Part shown: one piece after another, positions 7,216-14,777 of the stretch
How the letters are laid out: each line of letters starts with the position of its first letter
Numbering within the stretch: the first letter of the stretch is position 1
DNA from: Actinomycetota bacterium
Lineage (GTDB): Bacteria > Actinomycetota > Actinomycetes > Actinomycetales > Microbacteriaceae
DNA length: 19,654 nucleotides
Assembly (NCBI GenBank): GCA_009927245.1
Contig: RFNI01000237.1
Location: 1 to 19,654 of the forward strand
Reading direction: 5' to 3'
Program-made: the position numbers and the translations under genes
Notes under the pieces: model-generated
What the model was told of the DNA's origin: nothing
The model's database searches: none
Seen by the model: only the letters and a program-made list of their open reading frames with translations

Positions 7216-7226
7216 AAAGGTATTAG

Positions 7227-8750
7227 ATGTTTCGCAATCGACTTCCAGCGTTGGCTATTGTTCTGGCGTTGCTCGTATCTGTGTTAGTTGGCAGTTCTGC
7301 AGAAGCTGCTGCAAAAAAGAACGTTCTGCTCCCAAAACTCCCTGCCATGGTAGGCACCGGTGAAGTTGTTAAAGTAACAGCCGGTAAGTGGAGCCCAACC
7401 GCAAAACTCTCCTACCAGTGGCTATTAGATGGCAGGCCAATCAAAGGTGCCACAAAAACTTCATACACAGTTCCTGTAACAGCGATTAACAAGATGTTGA
7501 GCATTGTCGAAACAGCTAAGTTCTCTGACGGTAAGTCTATGTACGCTAATTCGCTATCTAGAAAAGTTGGACAACTCGTAATTACCGGAACCGCAACCAT
7601 TGCATTCAAAGACGCCCAGAAGTCAGCTCTTGTCTTTACTTCCCCCAACTCAACAAATCCGGCTGTTGTGAAGAAGATCTCTTGGTTTGCTGGTGAATCC
7701 TTCGTCGAAGGTGAAAGCACCGCAGAACTTGCAGTTGATAAGAGATTTGAGTCGCTGAATGTTTATGCTTCAGCAACATACTCACTAACCGGTTACCTAC
7801 CAATCACACTTAGCTCAAACAGCGTTGGCTTCAACGCTCCAGGCGTTACCGCGAACACGCTCATCTGGTCTGATGAATTCGATGACGAGCTCGGTTCCTC
7901 ACCAAATTCAACTGACTGGCATGATGTCACAGGTAATGGTCGTAACTTCAATGATCCAAACACTCCGGTGGCTACCGGGTGGGGAAACCTAGAACGCCAG
8001 TACTACCTCCCTGGGGCAGCCGTGGTAGCGCAGTCGAATACAGCCACTGACGGCAAAGCGCTAAAGTTCACAGCAACTAACCAGAGCACGAATCCACACG
8101 CGCAAGGTCCTTTTGACTGCTGGTACTCATACAACTGGAAGGGTGAGCGTTATAACCCTCGAAAGAATTGTGAGTGGGTCAGCGGAAAAATTACGACCGA
8201 AGACAAGATCGGTTTCCTATACGGTCGCCTTGAAGCTCGCATCAAAACAACCGGAACAGCCGGCACTTGGTCTGCATTCTGGATGCTAGGTCAGGACTAC
8301 CAGAGAGTTGGCTGGCCTGCTTGTGGAGAAATTGACATCCACGAAGGTAACGGAGCTATCCCTAAGACCAACTGGGGAACAATTCATGGCTATAACTACT
8401 GGCCGGGTGGACAGGTCAACAAGCAAACAAGCATCCTTGAGGACTGGCACGTTTATGCGCTGGACTGGAAACCAAACTACATAGCCTTCTCAGTTGATGG
8501 TGAAATCTACAAAACAATCACCCACACTGACTTGAAAACTGCTCCTTGGAATTTGGATCTGACCAAGAATGCTTGGGAATTCAACAAGCCTCAGTTTGCA
8601 ATTTTGAACCTAGCAATCGGTGGAAAGATTATCGGTAACAACAACCTTCCGGTTCGTGTGAGCGACATCAACACCGACACAAAGACCATGGAAGTGGACT
8701 ACATCAGGTATTCAAGCCTCGATGGTTATGGCACAATAATCCGCTACTAG
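7227..8750 (+). CDS. Secreted GH16 glycoside hydrolase with N-terminal Ig-like domain
   Basis: A 507-residue exported endo-glycanase. Residues 1-27 are a signal peptide (cleavage near AEA|A). Residues 35-115 form an Ig-like module of the type common in actinobacterial secreted proteins (YQWLLDGRPIKGATKTSYTV). Residues 116-205 are a second beta-rich stretch. The GH16 domain spans about 211-507, starting LIWSDEFDD, with the catalytic E-x-D-x-x-E signature at E368-I-D-I-H-E373 after WPAC, and the late NLAIGG strand. E368 and E373 would be nucleophile and acid/base, as known for GH16. The family cuts beta-1,3/1,4 glucans and related galactans. Its place right after the glycosyltransferases suggests it acts on the cluster's own polymer, as ExoK does in rhizobia, but feeding on external laminarin is equally possible. 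A ribosome site AAAGG precedes the ATG. Confidence 0.9.
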   Translation: MFRNRLPALAIVLALLVSVLVGSSAEAAAKKNVLLPKLPAMVGTGEVVKVTAGKWSPTAKLSYQWLLDGRPIKGATKTSYTVPVTAINKMLSIVETAKFSDGKSMYANSLSRKVGQLVITGTATIAFKDAQKSALVFTSPNSTNPAVVKKISWFAGESFVEGESTAELAVDKRFESLNVYASATYSLTGYLPITLSSNSVGFNAPGVTANTLIWSDEFDDELGSSPNSTDWHDVTGNGRNFNDPNTPVATGWGNLERQYYLPGAAVVAQSNTATDGKALKFTATNQSTNPHAQGPFDCWYSYNWKGERYNPRKNCEWVSGKITTEDKIGFLYGRLEARIKTTGTAGTWSAFWMLGQDYQRVGWPACGEIDIHEGNGAIPKTNWGTIHGYNYWPGGQVNKQTSILEDWHVYALDWKPNYIAFSVDGEIYKTITHTDLKTAPWNLDLTKNAWEFNKPQFAILNLAIGGKIIGNNNLPVRVSDINTDTKTMEVDYIRYSSLDGYGTIIRY

Positions 8751-8761
8751 ATAGGCACTCA

Positions 8762-10177
8762 ATGAAACTTCGTGTTATTGCTGCGTTACTGCTCTCTAGC
8801 TTCCTACTTGGAACTGCTCAAGCAAATGCAATCACTGCTGTCCCTAAGGCAACTCGTGTCGTTGTTTCAACTACCAGCACAACAGCTAGAGTTTCTTGGC
8901 CAGCATTTGCTAAATCTAAAGTCACTGCAATCAAAGTAGTAGCGACTGCCGGTTCATCAAAAACAACTAAGTCTCTAGCAAACACAGCCACCAGCCATGT
9001 TTTCACTAACCTAAAGTCAAGCACTCTATACACATTCTCGGTTACTGCGTTCTTCGGCTCTAAAGCTGGAGCTGCTGTCACATACAAGCTGAGAACTAAA
9101 GCAAAGCCTTCTCTGCTATACAACTCAATCTTCTTTGGAGCTCCTGAAGACATGGTTGTTGGCGATGGAGATCAGCAACTCTTTGCTCTACCTAATGGTG
9201 GAGAAACAACTTTCTCAACTACTACACCAACTAAGTGCAGCATCATCGACAACATGTTCCTTCGCCCACTTGCCATGGGTGAATGTGTTGTTGTGGCTTC
9301 AAACCCAGGCGATGCTTACTACAAAGCTGCGGATCCCATCTCACACAGTGTGACTATCACTGCTCCAATAGCATCACTAAACAAGACTCTTCTTTGGGAA
9401 GACGACTTCGATGGCGCTGCTGGAACAGGCCCTAACTCAGCTAACTGGGATGTATCAACTGGTGATGGTTGTGGAACTGCAGCTGGCTGTGGTTGGGGTA
9501 ATGGCGAATCCCAATCTTATGCGGCTTGTGCCAACAAGCACGATGGTAGCGGTGGTTTGGTTATCACCTCATCGACAACAACAGGAGATCCGAACTGCAA
9601 GAGCAATAAGAAGTGGACCAGCGGTAAGTTCACCAGCTTTGGAAAGAAGCACTTTACCTACGGATACTTCGAAGCCAGACTAAAGATGCCATCCGGTGGT
9701 GGCACCTGGCCAGCATTCTGGACTCTAGGAACAAACATCAACTCAGTTCCATGGCCAGCCTGTGGTGAGTTAGACATCATGGAGTATGCCGGTAACGTTC
9801 CGCTTAGAACTACATCTGCTGCGCACTATGCAAACTCAAGTGGTTCTCACGAATACAAGAGCGGCGCAATCGTGAACAACACAGAGCTCTCTGAGGAATA
9901 TCACACCTACGGAATGCTCTGGTTGCCTACTGAAGTTACCTTTGTCTTTGACGGCAGACCAGTTCTAATCTTGAAGAAGTCAGACACCGGACTTTCACGT
10001 TGGCCTTTTGGACCTAACGCTCAGGGTGTCCACCCGAAGATGTATTTGATCTTCAACCTAGCTATGGGTGGTAACTACGGTGGAGCAATTGATAACAGTC
10101 TTCAGAAAGCAACTTTCCACATTGACTACGCTCGCTATTACAGCGTCGATGGTTTTGGTGCCGTCCCGACTAACTAG
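8762..10177 (+). CDS. Secreted GH16 glycoside hydrolase with N-terminal Fn3-like domain
   Basis: A 471-residue exported enzyme, 11 nt after the first GH16 gene. The signal peptide ends near ANA|I (23/24). Residues 28-113 form an Fn3-like module (ATRVVVSTTSTTARVSW ... LKSSTLYTFSVTAF). Residues 117-200 are a second small beta domain. The GH16 catalytic domain runs from about 208 (TLLWEDDFDG) to the end, with the active-site motif E336-L-D-I-M-E341 after WPAC, and GWGNGESQSY as expected for laminarinase-like members. Several cysteines (159/175, 237/243, 256/279) could form disulfides. The C-terminus (DYARYYSVDGFG) parallels that of the upstream enzyme (DYIRYSSLDGYG), so the pair are probably divergent tandem duplicates with different accessory domains. 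Its last 8 bp overlap the convergent gene. Confidence 0.9.
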   Translation: MKLRVIAALLLSSFLLGTAQANAITAVPKATRVVVSTTSTTARVSWPAFAKSKVTAIKVVATAGSSKTTKSLANTATSHVFTNLKSSTLYTFSVTAFFGSKAGAAVTYKLRTKAKPSLLYNSIFFGAPEDMVVGDGDQQLFALPNGGETTFSTTTPTKCSIIDNMFLRPLAMGECVVVASNPGDAYYKAADPISHSVTITAPIASLNKTLLWEDDFDGAAGTGPNSANWDVSTGDGCGTAAGCGWGNGESQSYAACANKHDGSGGLVITSSTTTGDPNCKSNKKWTSGKFTSFGKKHFTYGYFEARLKMPSGGGTWPAFWTLGTNINSVPWPACGELDIMEYAGNVPLRTTSAAHYANSSGSHEYKSGAIVNNTELSEEYHTYGMLWLPTEVTFVFDGRPVLILKKSDTGLSRWPFGPNAQGVHPKMYLIFNLAMGGNYGGAIDNSLQKATFHIDYARYYSVDGFGAVPTN

Positions 10178-10532
10178 GGTTCACTTTGGTAGCTTCACCC
10201 TTACGGGCATCATCGTCTTCAACCTGAAGCATTGCTGTCCAGACATCATGTAGTGCTGCGACGAACTGGTAACCTCTCGTCTGAGAAACCTTGGTCTTGA
10301 AGTTGTGATAATCAATATCCAATGACTCTTCTGCTACCCAGTTAGCAAAGACATCAGGCCTGACAAAGGCACGATACGGGTAATCTCCATCAGGGGACTT
10401 AGCAATCTCTGCATCAGCAAACTCTGCTAGACCGGTTAGAGATTCACGATCTCTAGCTCTGACTGTAATGAAGTCAGGGTATTCCTTCTTACGAACTGCA
10501 CTGACGAAACCATTCTTAGTAAAAATCCACAT
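10170..10532 (-). CDS. Conserved protein of unknown function, 120 aa
   Basis: A soluble acidic protein beginning MWIFTKNGFVSAV. I recognise this opening from a family of small hypothetical proteins found in many bacteria, but know no assigned function. It has no signal peptide or membrane segment; it looks like a compact alpha/beta domain with an aromatic N-terminal strand and a helical C-terminal half containing YHNFKTKVSQTRGYQFVAALHDVW (about 80-103). A strong ribosome site AGAGGAGA precedes the ATG. It lies 60 nt downstream of the aldehyde dehydrogenase gene on the same strand and overlaps the GH16 gene tail to tail by 8 bp, so no terminator fits between them. Confidence 0.75.
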   Translation of the reverse strand: MWIFTKNGFVSAVRKKEYPDFITVRARDRESLTGLAEFADAEIAKSPDGDYPYRAFVRPDVFANWVAEESLDIDYHNFKTKVSQTRGYQFVAALHDVWTAMLQVEDDDARKGEATKVNPS

Positions 10533-10592
10533 AGCTATCTCCTCTTTTCAAGATAGATAACTAGTAAATAGAGAAAATTATTCTCCAAGCAA

Positions 10593-12080
10593 TTAGTTCT
10601 GTGGGAAACCTAGGTTGATACCACCGTGGCTAGGGTCTAACCATCGACTGGTAACAGTCTTTTCTCTAGTAAAGAAGTGAACACCTTGGAGACCATGAGC
10701 CTTGGTGTCGCCAAACAATGAGCTCTTGAAACCACCGAAAGAGTAGTAAGAAACTGGGACTGGAATGGGAACGTTGATTCCAATCATTCCAACCTCAACC
10801 TCATTCTGGAATCTTCTGGCTGCACCACCGTCATTAGTAAAGATCGCAGTGCCATTACCGTAACGACCATCGTTGATAATCTTCAAACCTTCTTGGTATG
10901 ACTGCACACGAACTACAGATAGCACCGGACCAAAGATCTCATCCTGGTAGACCTTTGAACTTGTTGAGACATTGTCAATAAGGGTTGGTCCTAACCAAAA
11001 ACCTGAACTATCGCCATCAACTTCGATCCCTCTACCGTCAACAACAACTGTTGCCTTATCAGCAATAGCGATATCGATATACCCTGAGACTTTGTCTCGG
11101 TGTTCAGCGGTAATCAGTGGACCCATGTCACAGTTTCTTCTGCCATCACCGACCTTTAGATCTTTCATTCGCGATGCAATCTTCGCCACCAGTTCATCAG
11201 CAATAGGTTCAACCGCAACAACAACAGAGATTGCCATGCAACGCTCACCAGCTGAACCAAAACCTGCATTGATTGCAGAGTCTGCTACTAGATCCAAGTC
11301 AGCATCAGGTAGCACCAACATGTGGTTCTTAGCTCCACCTAGAGCCTGAACTCTCTTGCCATGGGCTGTTCCGCTCTCATATACATATTGAGCAATAGGT
11401 GTTGAACCAACAAAGCTGATGGCCTGAACATCAGGGTGCTTTAGTAGTGAATCAACTGCGACCTTATCGCCCTGGAGCACATTGAACACACCATCGGGAA
11501 GACCAGCTTCCTTTAGCTTCTCCGCAATCCAGATCGCAGCTGATGGGTTCTTCTCTGAAGGCTTTAGAACAACAGTGTTACCTGCAGCGATAGCAATCGG
11601 GAAGAACCACATTGGCACCATGGCTGGGAAGTTAAAGGGGCTGATGATTCCAACTACACCCAAGGGTTGCTTGATTGAATAAACGTCAATCGAAGTTGAA
11701 ACTGATTCGCTATATGAACCCTTGAAGAGATTAGCCATCCCTGTTGCAAACTCAACTACCTCAAGCCCTCTAGTTACCTCCCCTAGAGCATCAGGCAGAG
11801 TCTTACCGTGCTCTTCTGTAACTATGGCTGCTAACTCTTCTTTCTTAGCGTTCAAGATCTCTCTGAAGTTAAACATGATCTGCTGACGCTTAGTCAGCGA
11901 AGTGTCACGCCAAGAAGGGAATGCTTCACTAGCTGATCTAATTGCAGCACTAGCATCGGCTTCTTCAGCCAAGGCAACTTCACGAACATCAACACCAAGA
12001 GCTGGGTCAAAGACTTTGCCAACACGATTACTTGAGTTATCAACTAGTTTGCCGTTGATGAAGTGCATGACTTTAGTCAT
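10593..12080 (-). CDS. mmsA: Methylmalonate-semialdehyde dehydrogenase (CoA-acylating)
   Basis: Converts methylmalonate semialdehyde or malonate semialdehyde, NAD+ and CoA to propionyl-CoA or acetyl-CoA, releasing CO2, in valine, inositol or beta-alanine breakdown. The 495-residue length is normal for the family. Visible features are SPFNFP (147-152), KPSEKNP (173-179), FVGSTPIA (223-230), the catalytic cysteine C281 in GERCMAIS, and EIFGPVLSVV near the C-terminal third. GGAKNH (248-253) replaces the usual ELGGK-type stretch carrying the general-base Glu of hydrolysing aldehyde dehydrogenases, a mark of the CoA-dependent MmsA/IolA group. AAGGA lies about 6 nt before the ATG and ugd ends 8 nt upstream, so the two are probably co-transcribed. 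No other valine or inositol catabolic gene is in view. Confidence 0.93.
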   Translation of the reverse strand: MTKVMHFINGKLVDNSSNRVGKVFDPALGVDVREVALAEEADASAAIRSASEAFPSWRDTSLTKRQQIMFNFREILNAKKEELAAIVTEEHGKTLPDALGEVTRGLEVVEFATGMANLFKGSYSESVSTSIDVYSIKQPLGVVGIISPFNFPAMVPMWFFPIAIAAGNTVVLKPSEKNPSAAIWIAEKLKEAGLPDGVFNVLQGDKVAVDSLLKHPDVQAISFVGSTPIAQYVYESGTAHGKRVQALGGAKNHMLVLPDADLDLVADSAINAGFGSAGERCMAISVVVAVEPIADELVAKIASRMKDLKVGDGRRNCDMGPLITAEHRDKVSGYIDIAIADKATVVVDGRGIEVDGDSSGFWLGPTLIDNVSTSSKVYQDEIFGPVLSVVRVQSYQEGLKIINDGRYGNGTAIFTNDGGAARRFQNEVEVGMIGINVPIPVPVSYYSFGGFKSSLFGDTKAHGLQGVHFFTREKTVTSRWLDPSHGGINLGFPQN

Positions 12081-12088
12081 GGGGTTCC

Positions 12089-13405
12089 TTAGTTTGTAAT
12101 TGTTTTACCTAGAGCCAAAACTCTAAATCCGGCTCTCTGCCACTTAGCAACATCTAGAACATTGCGACCATCGATAATCAACTTGTTCGCTACAGAAACA
12201 GTTGTTGGATCAAGTTCTCGATACTCTTTCCATTCAGTTGCTAGAACAACTGCATCCGCTGAATCAAAGGCTTTGTGTAGAGCTTGTTCAACCGGTAGCT
12301 CTGGATGCTTCAAGCTAACTCCGTGGAGAGCAACAGGATCGTGAACTACAACATTTGCTCCTGCTGTCTGAGCTAGTAGTGCGATAGCAAGGGCAGGTGA
12401 ATCTCTAACATCATCACTATCTGGCTTGAAAGCAGCGCCGAGAATAAGAACTTTCTTGTCCTTCAAACTACCCAGTTCCTGGGTTAGCAGGTGAATAACT
12501 CGATCTCTTCTACGAAGGTTGATGTTGTCTATTTCTTTTAGATAGGCAACTGATTGACCAACACCTAGTTCTTCTGCACGAGCCATGAGGGCTCTGATGT
12601 CTTTAGGTAAACAACCGCCGCCGAAACCGACACCGTTACGTAGGAACTTGTTACCGATTCTCTCGTCATAACCAATGGCTGTTGCTAACTGGCTAGCATC
12701 CGCTCCAGAGACCTCAGCAATCTCCGCCATTGCGTTAATGAATGAGATCTTGGTAGCTAGGAAAGCATTAGCTGCAGCCTTGACTAGTTCCGCTGTTGCA
12801 AGGTCTGTAACGAGGAATGGAATTCCACTTGCAATCATTGGAGCAAATACTGCCCTCAGTAGTTCTTCTGAACGAGGATTGGTGACACCAACAACCAAAC
12901 GATCTGGTCTGAGTGAATCCTCTAGCGCTGTTCCTTCTCTTAGGAACTCTGGGTTCCACGCAAGGTTAGGCGAACTAAATCCTGTTGCCTCTGCCAGCAG
13001 CTCAGTCAATCTAACTGCAGTGCCAACCGGAACTGTTGACTTACCTGCCACCAATGCATCTTCACGAAGGTATGGAGCTAAGCCTTTAATCGCTGACTCT
13101 AGATAAGAGGTGTCAGCTGCAAGAGATCCTGGTGTCTGGGGAGTGCCAACACAGATGAAGTGAATGTCTGCTTCTCTTGAACTCTCGTCGTGCTGTGCCT
13201 TGAACTCAATGCGACCTAGAGCAATCTGTTCTGCAAGGGCTTCATCTAGACCAGGCTCAAAGAAGCCCGCCTTACCTTGAGAAAGAGATTCGAGCTTCTG
13301 CTGATTAGGTTCAATACCAATAACCTGGTGGCCAACCTTAGCCATTGCAACAGCATGGGTTGCACCTAGGTATCCCAACCCAATAACAGTGATTTTCATG
13401 GCCAT
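12089..13405 (-). CDS. ugd: UDP-glucose 6-dehydrogenase
   Basis: Oxidises UDP-glucose twice with NAD+ to UDP-glucuronate, a precursor of acidic surface glycans. The 438 residues cover the whole family: Rossmann motif GLGYLG (9-14), CVGTPQ (85-90), STVPVGT (123-129), NPEFLREG (151-158), the conserved lysine region NAFLATKISFINAMAEI (213-229), and the catalytic cysteine C265 in GFGGGCLPKD. The C-terminal NAD/UDP domain contains GAAFKPDSDDVRDSP. The first ATG (13405) lies exactly 6 nt after a TAGACT box, giving a leaderless start; the alternative ATG at 13399 would also leave the Rossmann fold intact. Together with galU at 2833 it supplies UDP-glucuronate, probably for the glycan cluster, although it sits in a separate transcription unit with mmsA. 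Confidence 0.96.
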   Translation of the reverse strand: MAMKITVIGLGYLGATHAVAMAKVGHQVIGIEPNQQKLESLSQGKAGFFEPGLDEALAEQIALGRIEFKAQHDESSREADIHFICVGTPQTPGSLAADTSYLESAIKGLAPYLREDALVAGKSTVPVGTAVRLTELLAEATGFSSPNLAWNPEFLREGTALEDSLRPDRLVVGVTNPRSEELLRAVFAPMIASGIPFLVTDLATAELVKAAANAFLATKISFINAMAEIAEVSGADASQLATAIGYDERIGNKFLRNGVGFGGGCLPKDIRALMARAEELGVGQSVAYLKEIDNINLRRRDRVIHLLTQELGSLKDKKVLILGAAFKPDSDDVRDSPALAIALLAQTAGANVVVHDPVALHGVSLKHPELPVEQALHKAFDSADAVVLATEWKEYRELDPTTVSVANKLIIDGRNVLDVAKWQRAGFRVLALGKTITN

Positions 13406-13411
13406 GGGGCA

Positions 13412-13417
13412 AGTCTA
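13412..13417 (-). promoter_or_regulatory. -10 box TAGACT of the leaderless ugd promoter
   Basis: On the minus strand TAGACT is followed by TGCCCC and the ATG at 13405. There is no Shine-Dalgarno site. The expected -35 position overlaps the stop codon of the upstream gene and is not consensus. Confidence 0.5.
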
Positions 13418-13436
13418 TCTAGCGGAGATTAACAAC

Positions 13437-13858
13437 TCAGTCGGTGACGTGCAGGATAAATTCGTTGCTGGTAACTATCCCGCTAGGGGTCTGAATCTCT
13501 GCTCGATAAACGATGTCACCAACTTTAGCTGGACGAACTTTGAACACCACGGTGCTGTTATCTGGATTCTTAGCGGTGTATTTCTTCACAACCTGCCAAG
13601 CTCCATTAGTCCTACCTTCTAGCTGAATGGCATAGCTCTTAGCGCTCTTATCATTCAAGTTAAGAACAAGGCCCAGTGGAACTCGATCCTTTACCTTCCA
13701 AGTAGTTTGTTCAGTGCCATAGAGCTTTAGCAAAGCCTCGTATTGCTTAGGTTGGGCTGCCTGCCAAGATGCAAACATGATTGATGCGATAAGTATAAAA
13801 AAGCAGCTAGAGAAGCAATTACCCAAGTCCCAGGCTTTACCCTCTTCAGAGACTTCAT
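13437..13858 (-). pseudogene. Membrane-anchored beta-sandwich protein, frame broken at a T6 run
   Basis: The natural start appears to be the ATG at 13856-13858, which overlaps the stop of the upstream gene as ATGA. It reads MKSLKRVKPGTW then VIASLAAF, a basic start running into a membrane helix. That frame is lost at a run of six T (plus-strand A6, 13797-13802). The next frame continues the same helix as FILIASIMFASW and stays open to the stop at 13437. One extra T would give a continuous protein of about 140 residues: a signal anchor (about 12-33) and an extracellular beta-rich domain of about 100 residues with strands such as VPLGLVLNLND, SYAIQLEG and VVFKVRPAKVGDIVYRAEIQTPSGI. Its ligand is unknown. 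A longer frame starting at 13883 exists but has an unlikely N-terminus. It may be a sequencing error, a real mutation, or slippage. Confidence 0.7.
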
Positions 13859-14064
13859 AGATTGTTTTCAGCTCTAAAGACATGAACTACTGCGTTAGCG
13901 TGACCATGACCCATGCCATGTTCTTCCTTTAGAAAGTTGACCTGCTCAAGGTGCTTTTTGTCTTTGACCTTCTTCAGTTCTTTCATCCAGAAAGCTACTG
14001 GCTTGCCATATTTAGCTTCGATAGAAGGGAAGTAGCTCTTAGGGCCCTTTACTTTTTCGTCCAT
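13855..14064 (-). CDS. DUF4287-like small protein
   Basis: A 69-residue cytoplasmic protein, MDEKVKGPKSYFPSIEAKYG onward. The I-E-x-K-x-G-K-P-x-x-F-W core and the C-terminal LKEEHGMGHGHANAVVHVFRA match the DUF4287 family (PF14117 type), small domains of unknown function with a conserved GxGHGHAxAxVH motif. I chose the ATG at 14064 because the conserved region begins shortly after it and a TAGAGT box lies 7 nt upstream, fitting a leaderless transcript. An upstream ATG at 14106 would add MLIVWGGPVARVLF, which looks like translated promoter. Its stop overlaps the next start as ATGA, so it is coupled to the membrane-anchored protein. Confidence 0.75.
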   Translation of the reverse strand: MDEKVKGPKSYFPSIEAKYGKPVAFWMKELKKVKDKKHLEQVNFLKEEHGMGHGHANAVVHVFRAENNL

Positions 14065-14071
14065 GAATAAA

Positions 14072-14100
14072 ACTCTAGCAACGGGTCCTCCCCATACAAT
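14072..14100. promoter_or_regulatory. Overlapping divergent leaderless promoters
   Basis: On the plus strand, TACAAT (14095-14100) is followed by 6 nt and the ATG at 14107. On the minus strand, TAGAGT (14077-14072) is followed by 7 nt and the ATG at 14064. The minus-strand -35-like TTGTAT (14099-14094) covers the plus-strand -10 box, and the plus-strand -35 position covers the minus-strand -10. The two promoters should therefore compete for polymerase. Confidence 0.45.
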
Positions 14101-14106
14101 CAACAT

Positions 14107-14511
14107 ATGAATATCAATTACCTGAGAAGAGTTCTAGCCACCGGAGCAACCGTATTTGGCTTGAGTGCAGTGTTCCTTTTGATTGCCCCTGCACTATTCA
14201 ATGAACTACTTGGCTTCATCACTAACCCTTTTCTTGAGTGGTCAATGCGAATGATCGCCATTACCCTGATTGCTCTCTGCGGAAATATGCTTTCTGTTTC
14301 ACTAAAAGGAACTGATGACTCAGTGTTCTTCTCTGCAAGAGTCATGGCACTCTCAGCTGCAGCTCTTGGAACGCTAACTCTTTTGATACCTGTAAAAACA
14401 TTGACTTGGTTTGACTACGTTTATGCAGCTATTGGTTTTGGATTTAGCCTTGCATACCTTGTCGGTTTAGCAAGGTCACCTAGAAACAATCCCCCAACTA
14501 CCAACCGCTAA
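14107..14511 (+). CDS. Small integral membrane protein, unknown function
   Basis: A 134-residue protein with four likely membrane helices (about 9-30, 41-63, 76-96, 101-123), a basic N-terminus (NINYLRRVL) and a short polar C-terminal tail rich in Pro and Asn. The pattern resembles small actinobacterial four-helix membrane proteins with no assigned role; no catalytic motif is visible. It is leaderless (TACAAT, 6 nt, ATG) and transcribed divergently from the DUF4287-like gene. Its stop overlaps the tail of the metallo-beta-lactamase remnant by 4 bp. Confidence 0.75.
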   Translation: MNINYLRRVLATGATVFGLSAVFLLIAPALFNELLGFITNPFLEWSMRMIAITLIALCGNMLSVSLKGTDDSVFFSARVMALSAAALGTLTLLIPVKTLTWFDYVYAAIGFGFSLAYLVGLARSPRNNPPTTNR

Positions 14512-14720
14512 AGAACTAAGCTGTCACCGTCTTTAGGTGCACGAGAGTTCCAACCAAGTTTCTGGTGAACTAGATCACTAAATGATTCAGCAACACCTGA
14601 TTCGCCGTGAACTACAAAAACATTTACTGGTGCTTCAACAGCAGTTCCTAGCCAAGCAATTAGCTCTTGTAGCAATGCTTGGTGCCGCCTTTGGGTACCT
14701 AACTCCGAGTCAAAGTGCAA
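14508..14720 (-). pseudogene. C-terminal remnant of an RNase-type metallo-beta-lactamase
   Basis: About 70 codons are open with no ATG (the first possible start is TTG at 14720, directly after an in-frame TAA). The stretch HQALLQELIAWLGT ... VNVFVVHGESGVAESFSDLV ... LGWNSRAPKDGDSLVL matches the end of the beta-CASP/RNA-specificity metallo-beta-lactamases, where a V-F-x-V-H-G-E motif is followed by a helix and a final V-P-x-x-G-x-x-x-x-L strand. The catalytic HxHxDH domain is absent; the S8 protease gene begins only 57 nt further on. It looks like what is left after a deletion. Confidence 0.6.
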
Positions 14721-14777
14721 TTATTCAAGAGTTCATCGACACAGCGGCTATTGGTTTTGCTCTTCTTGGCTCTACAA

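Noticed and set aside
8818..9153. 111-codon open frame on the minus strand
   Set aside because: Antisense shadow of the second GH16 gene, which has a clear signal peptide and domains in the other strand.
10571..10585. Terminator hairpin between mmsA and the 120-aa gene (GAGAA/TTCTC)
   Set aside because: Only five A/T-rich pairs and no proper T-tract; read-through seems likely.
10972..11349. 125-codon open frame on the plus strand
   Set aside because: Antisense to mmsA, whose catalytic motifs are intact over the same stretch.
12675..13106. 143-codon open frame on the plus strand
   Set aside because: Antisense shadow of ugd; low-complexity Ala/Ser composition, no ribosome site, no recognisable domain.
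13859..13883. Upstream ATG at 13883 as the start of the membrane-anchored protein
   Set aside because: It gives a polar N-terminus (MSLELKTIYEVSEEG) that is merely the out-of-frame reading of the preceding gene's end. The ATGA-coupled frame gives a sensible basic start and membrane helix.
14065..14106. N-terminal extension of the DUF4287-like protein to the ATG at 14106
   Set aside because: The added residues do not resemble the family and coincide with promoter elements; a -10 box sits 7 nt before the inner ATG.
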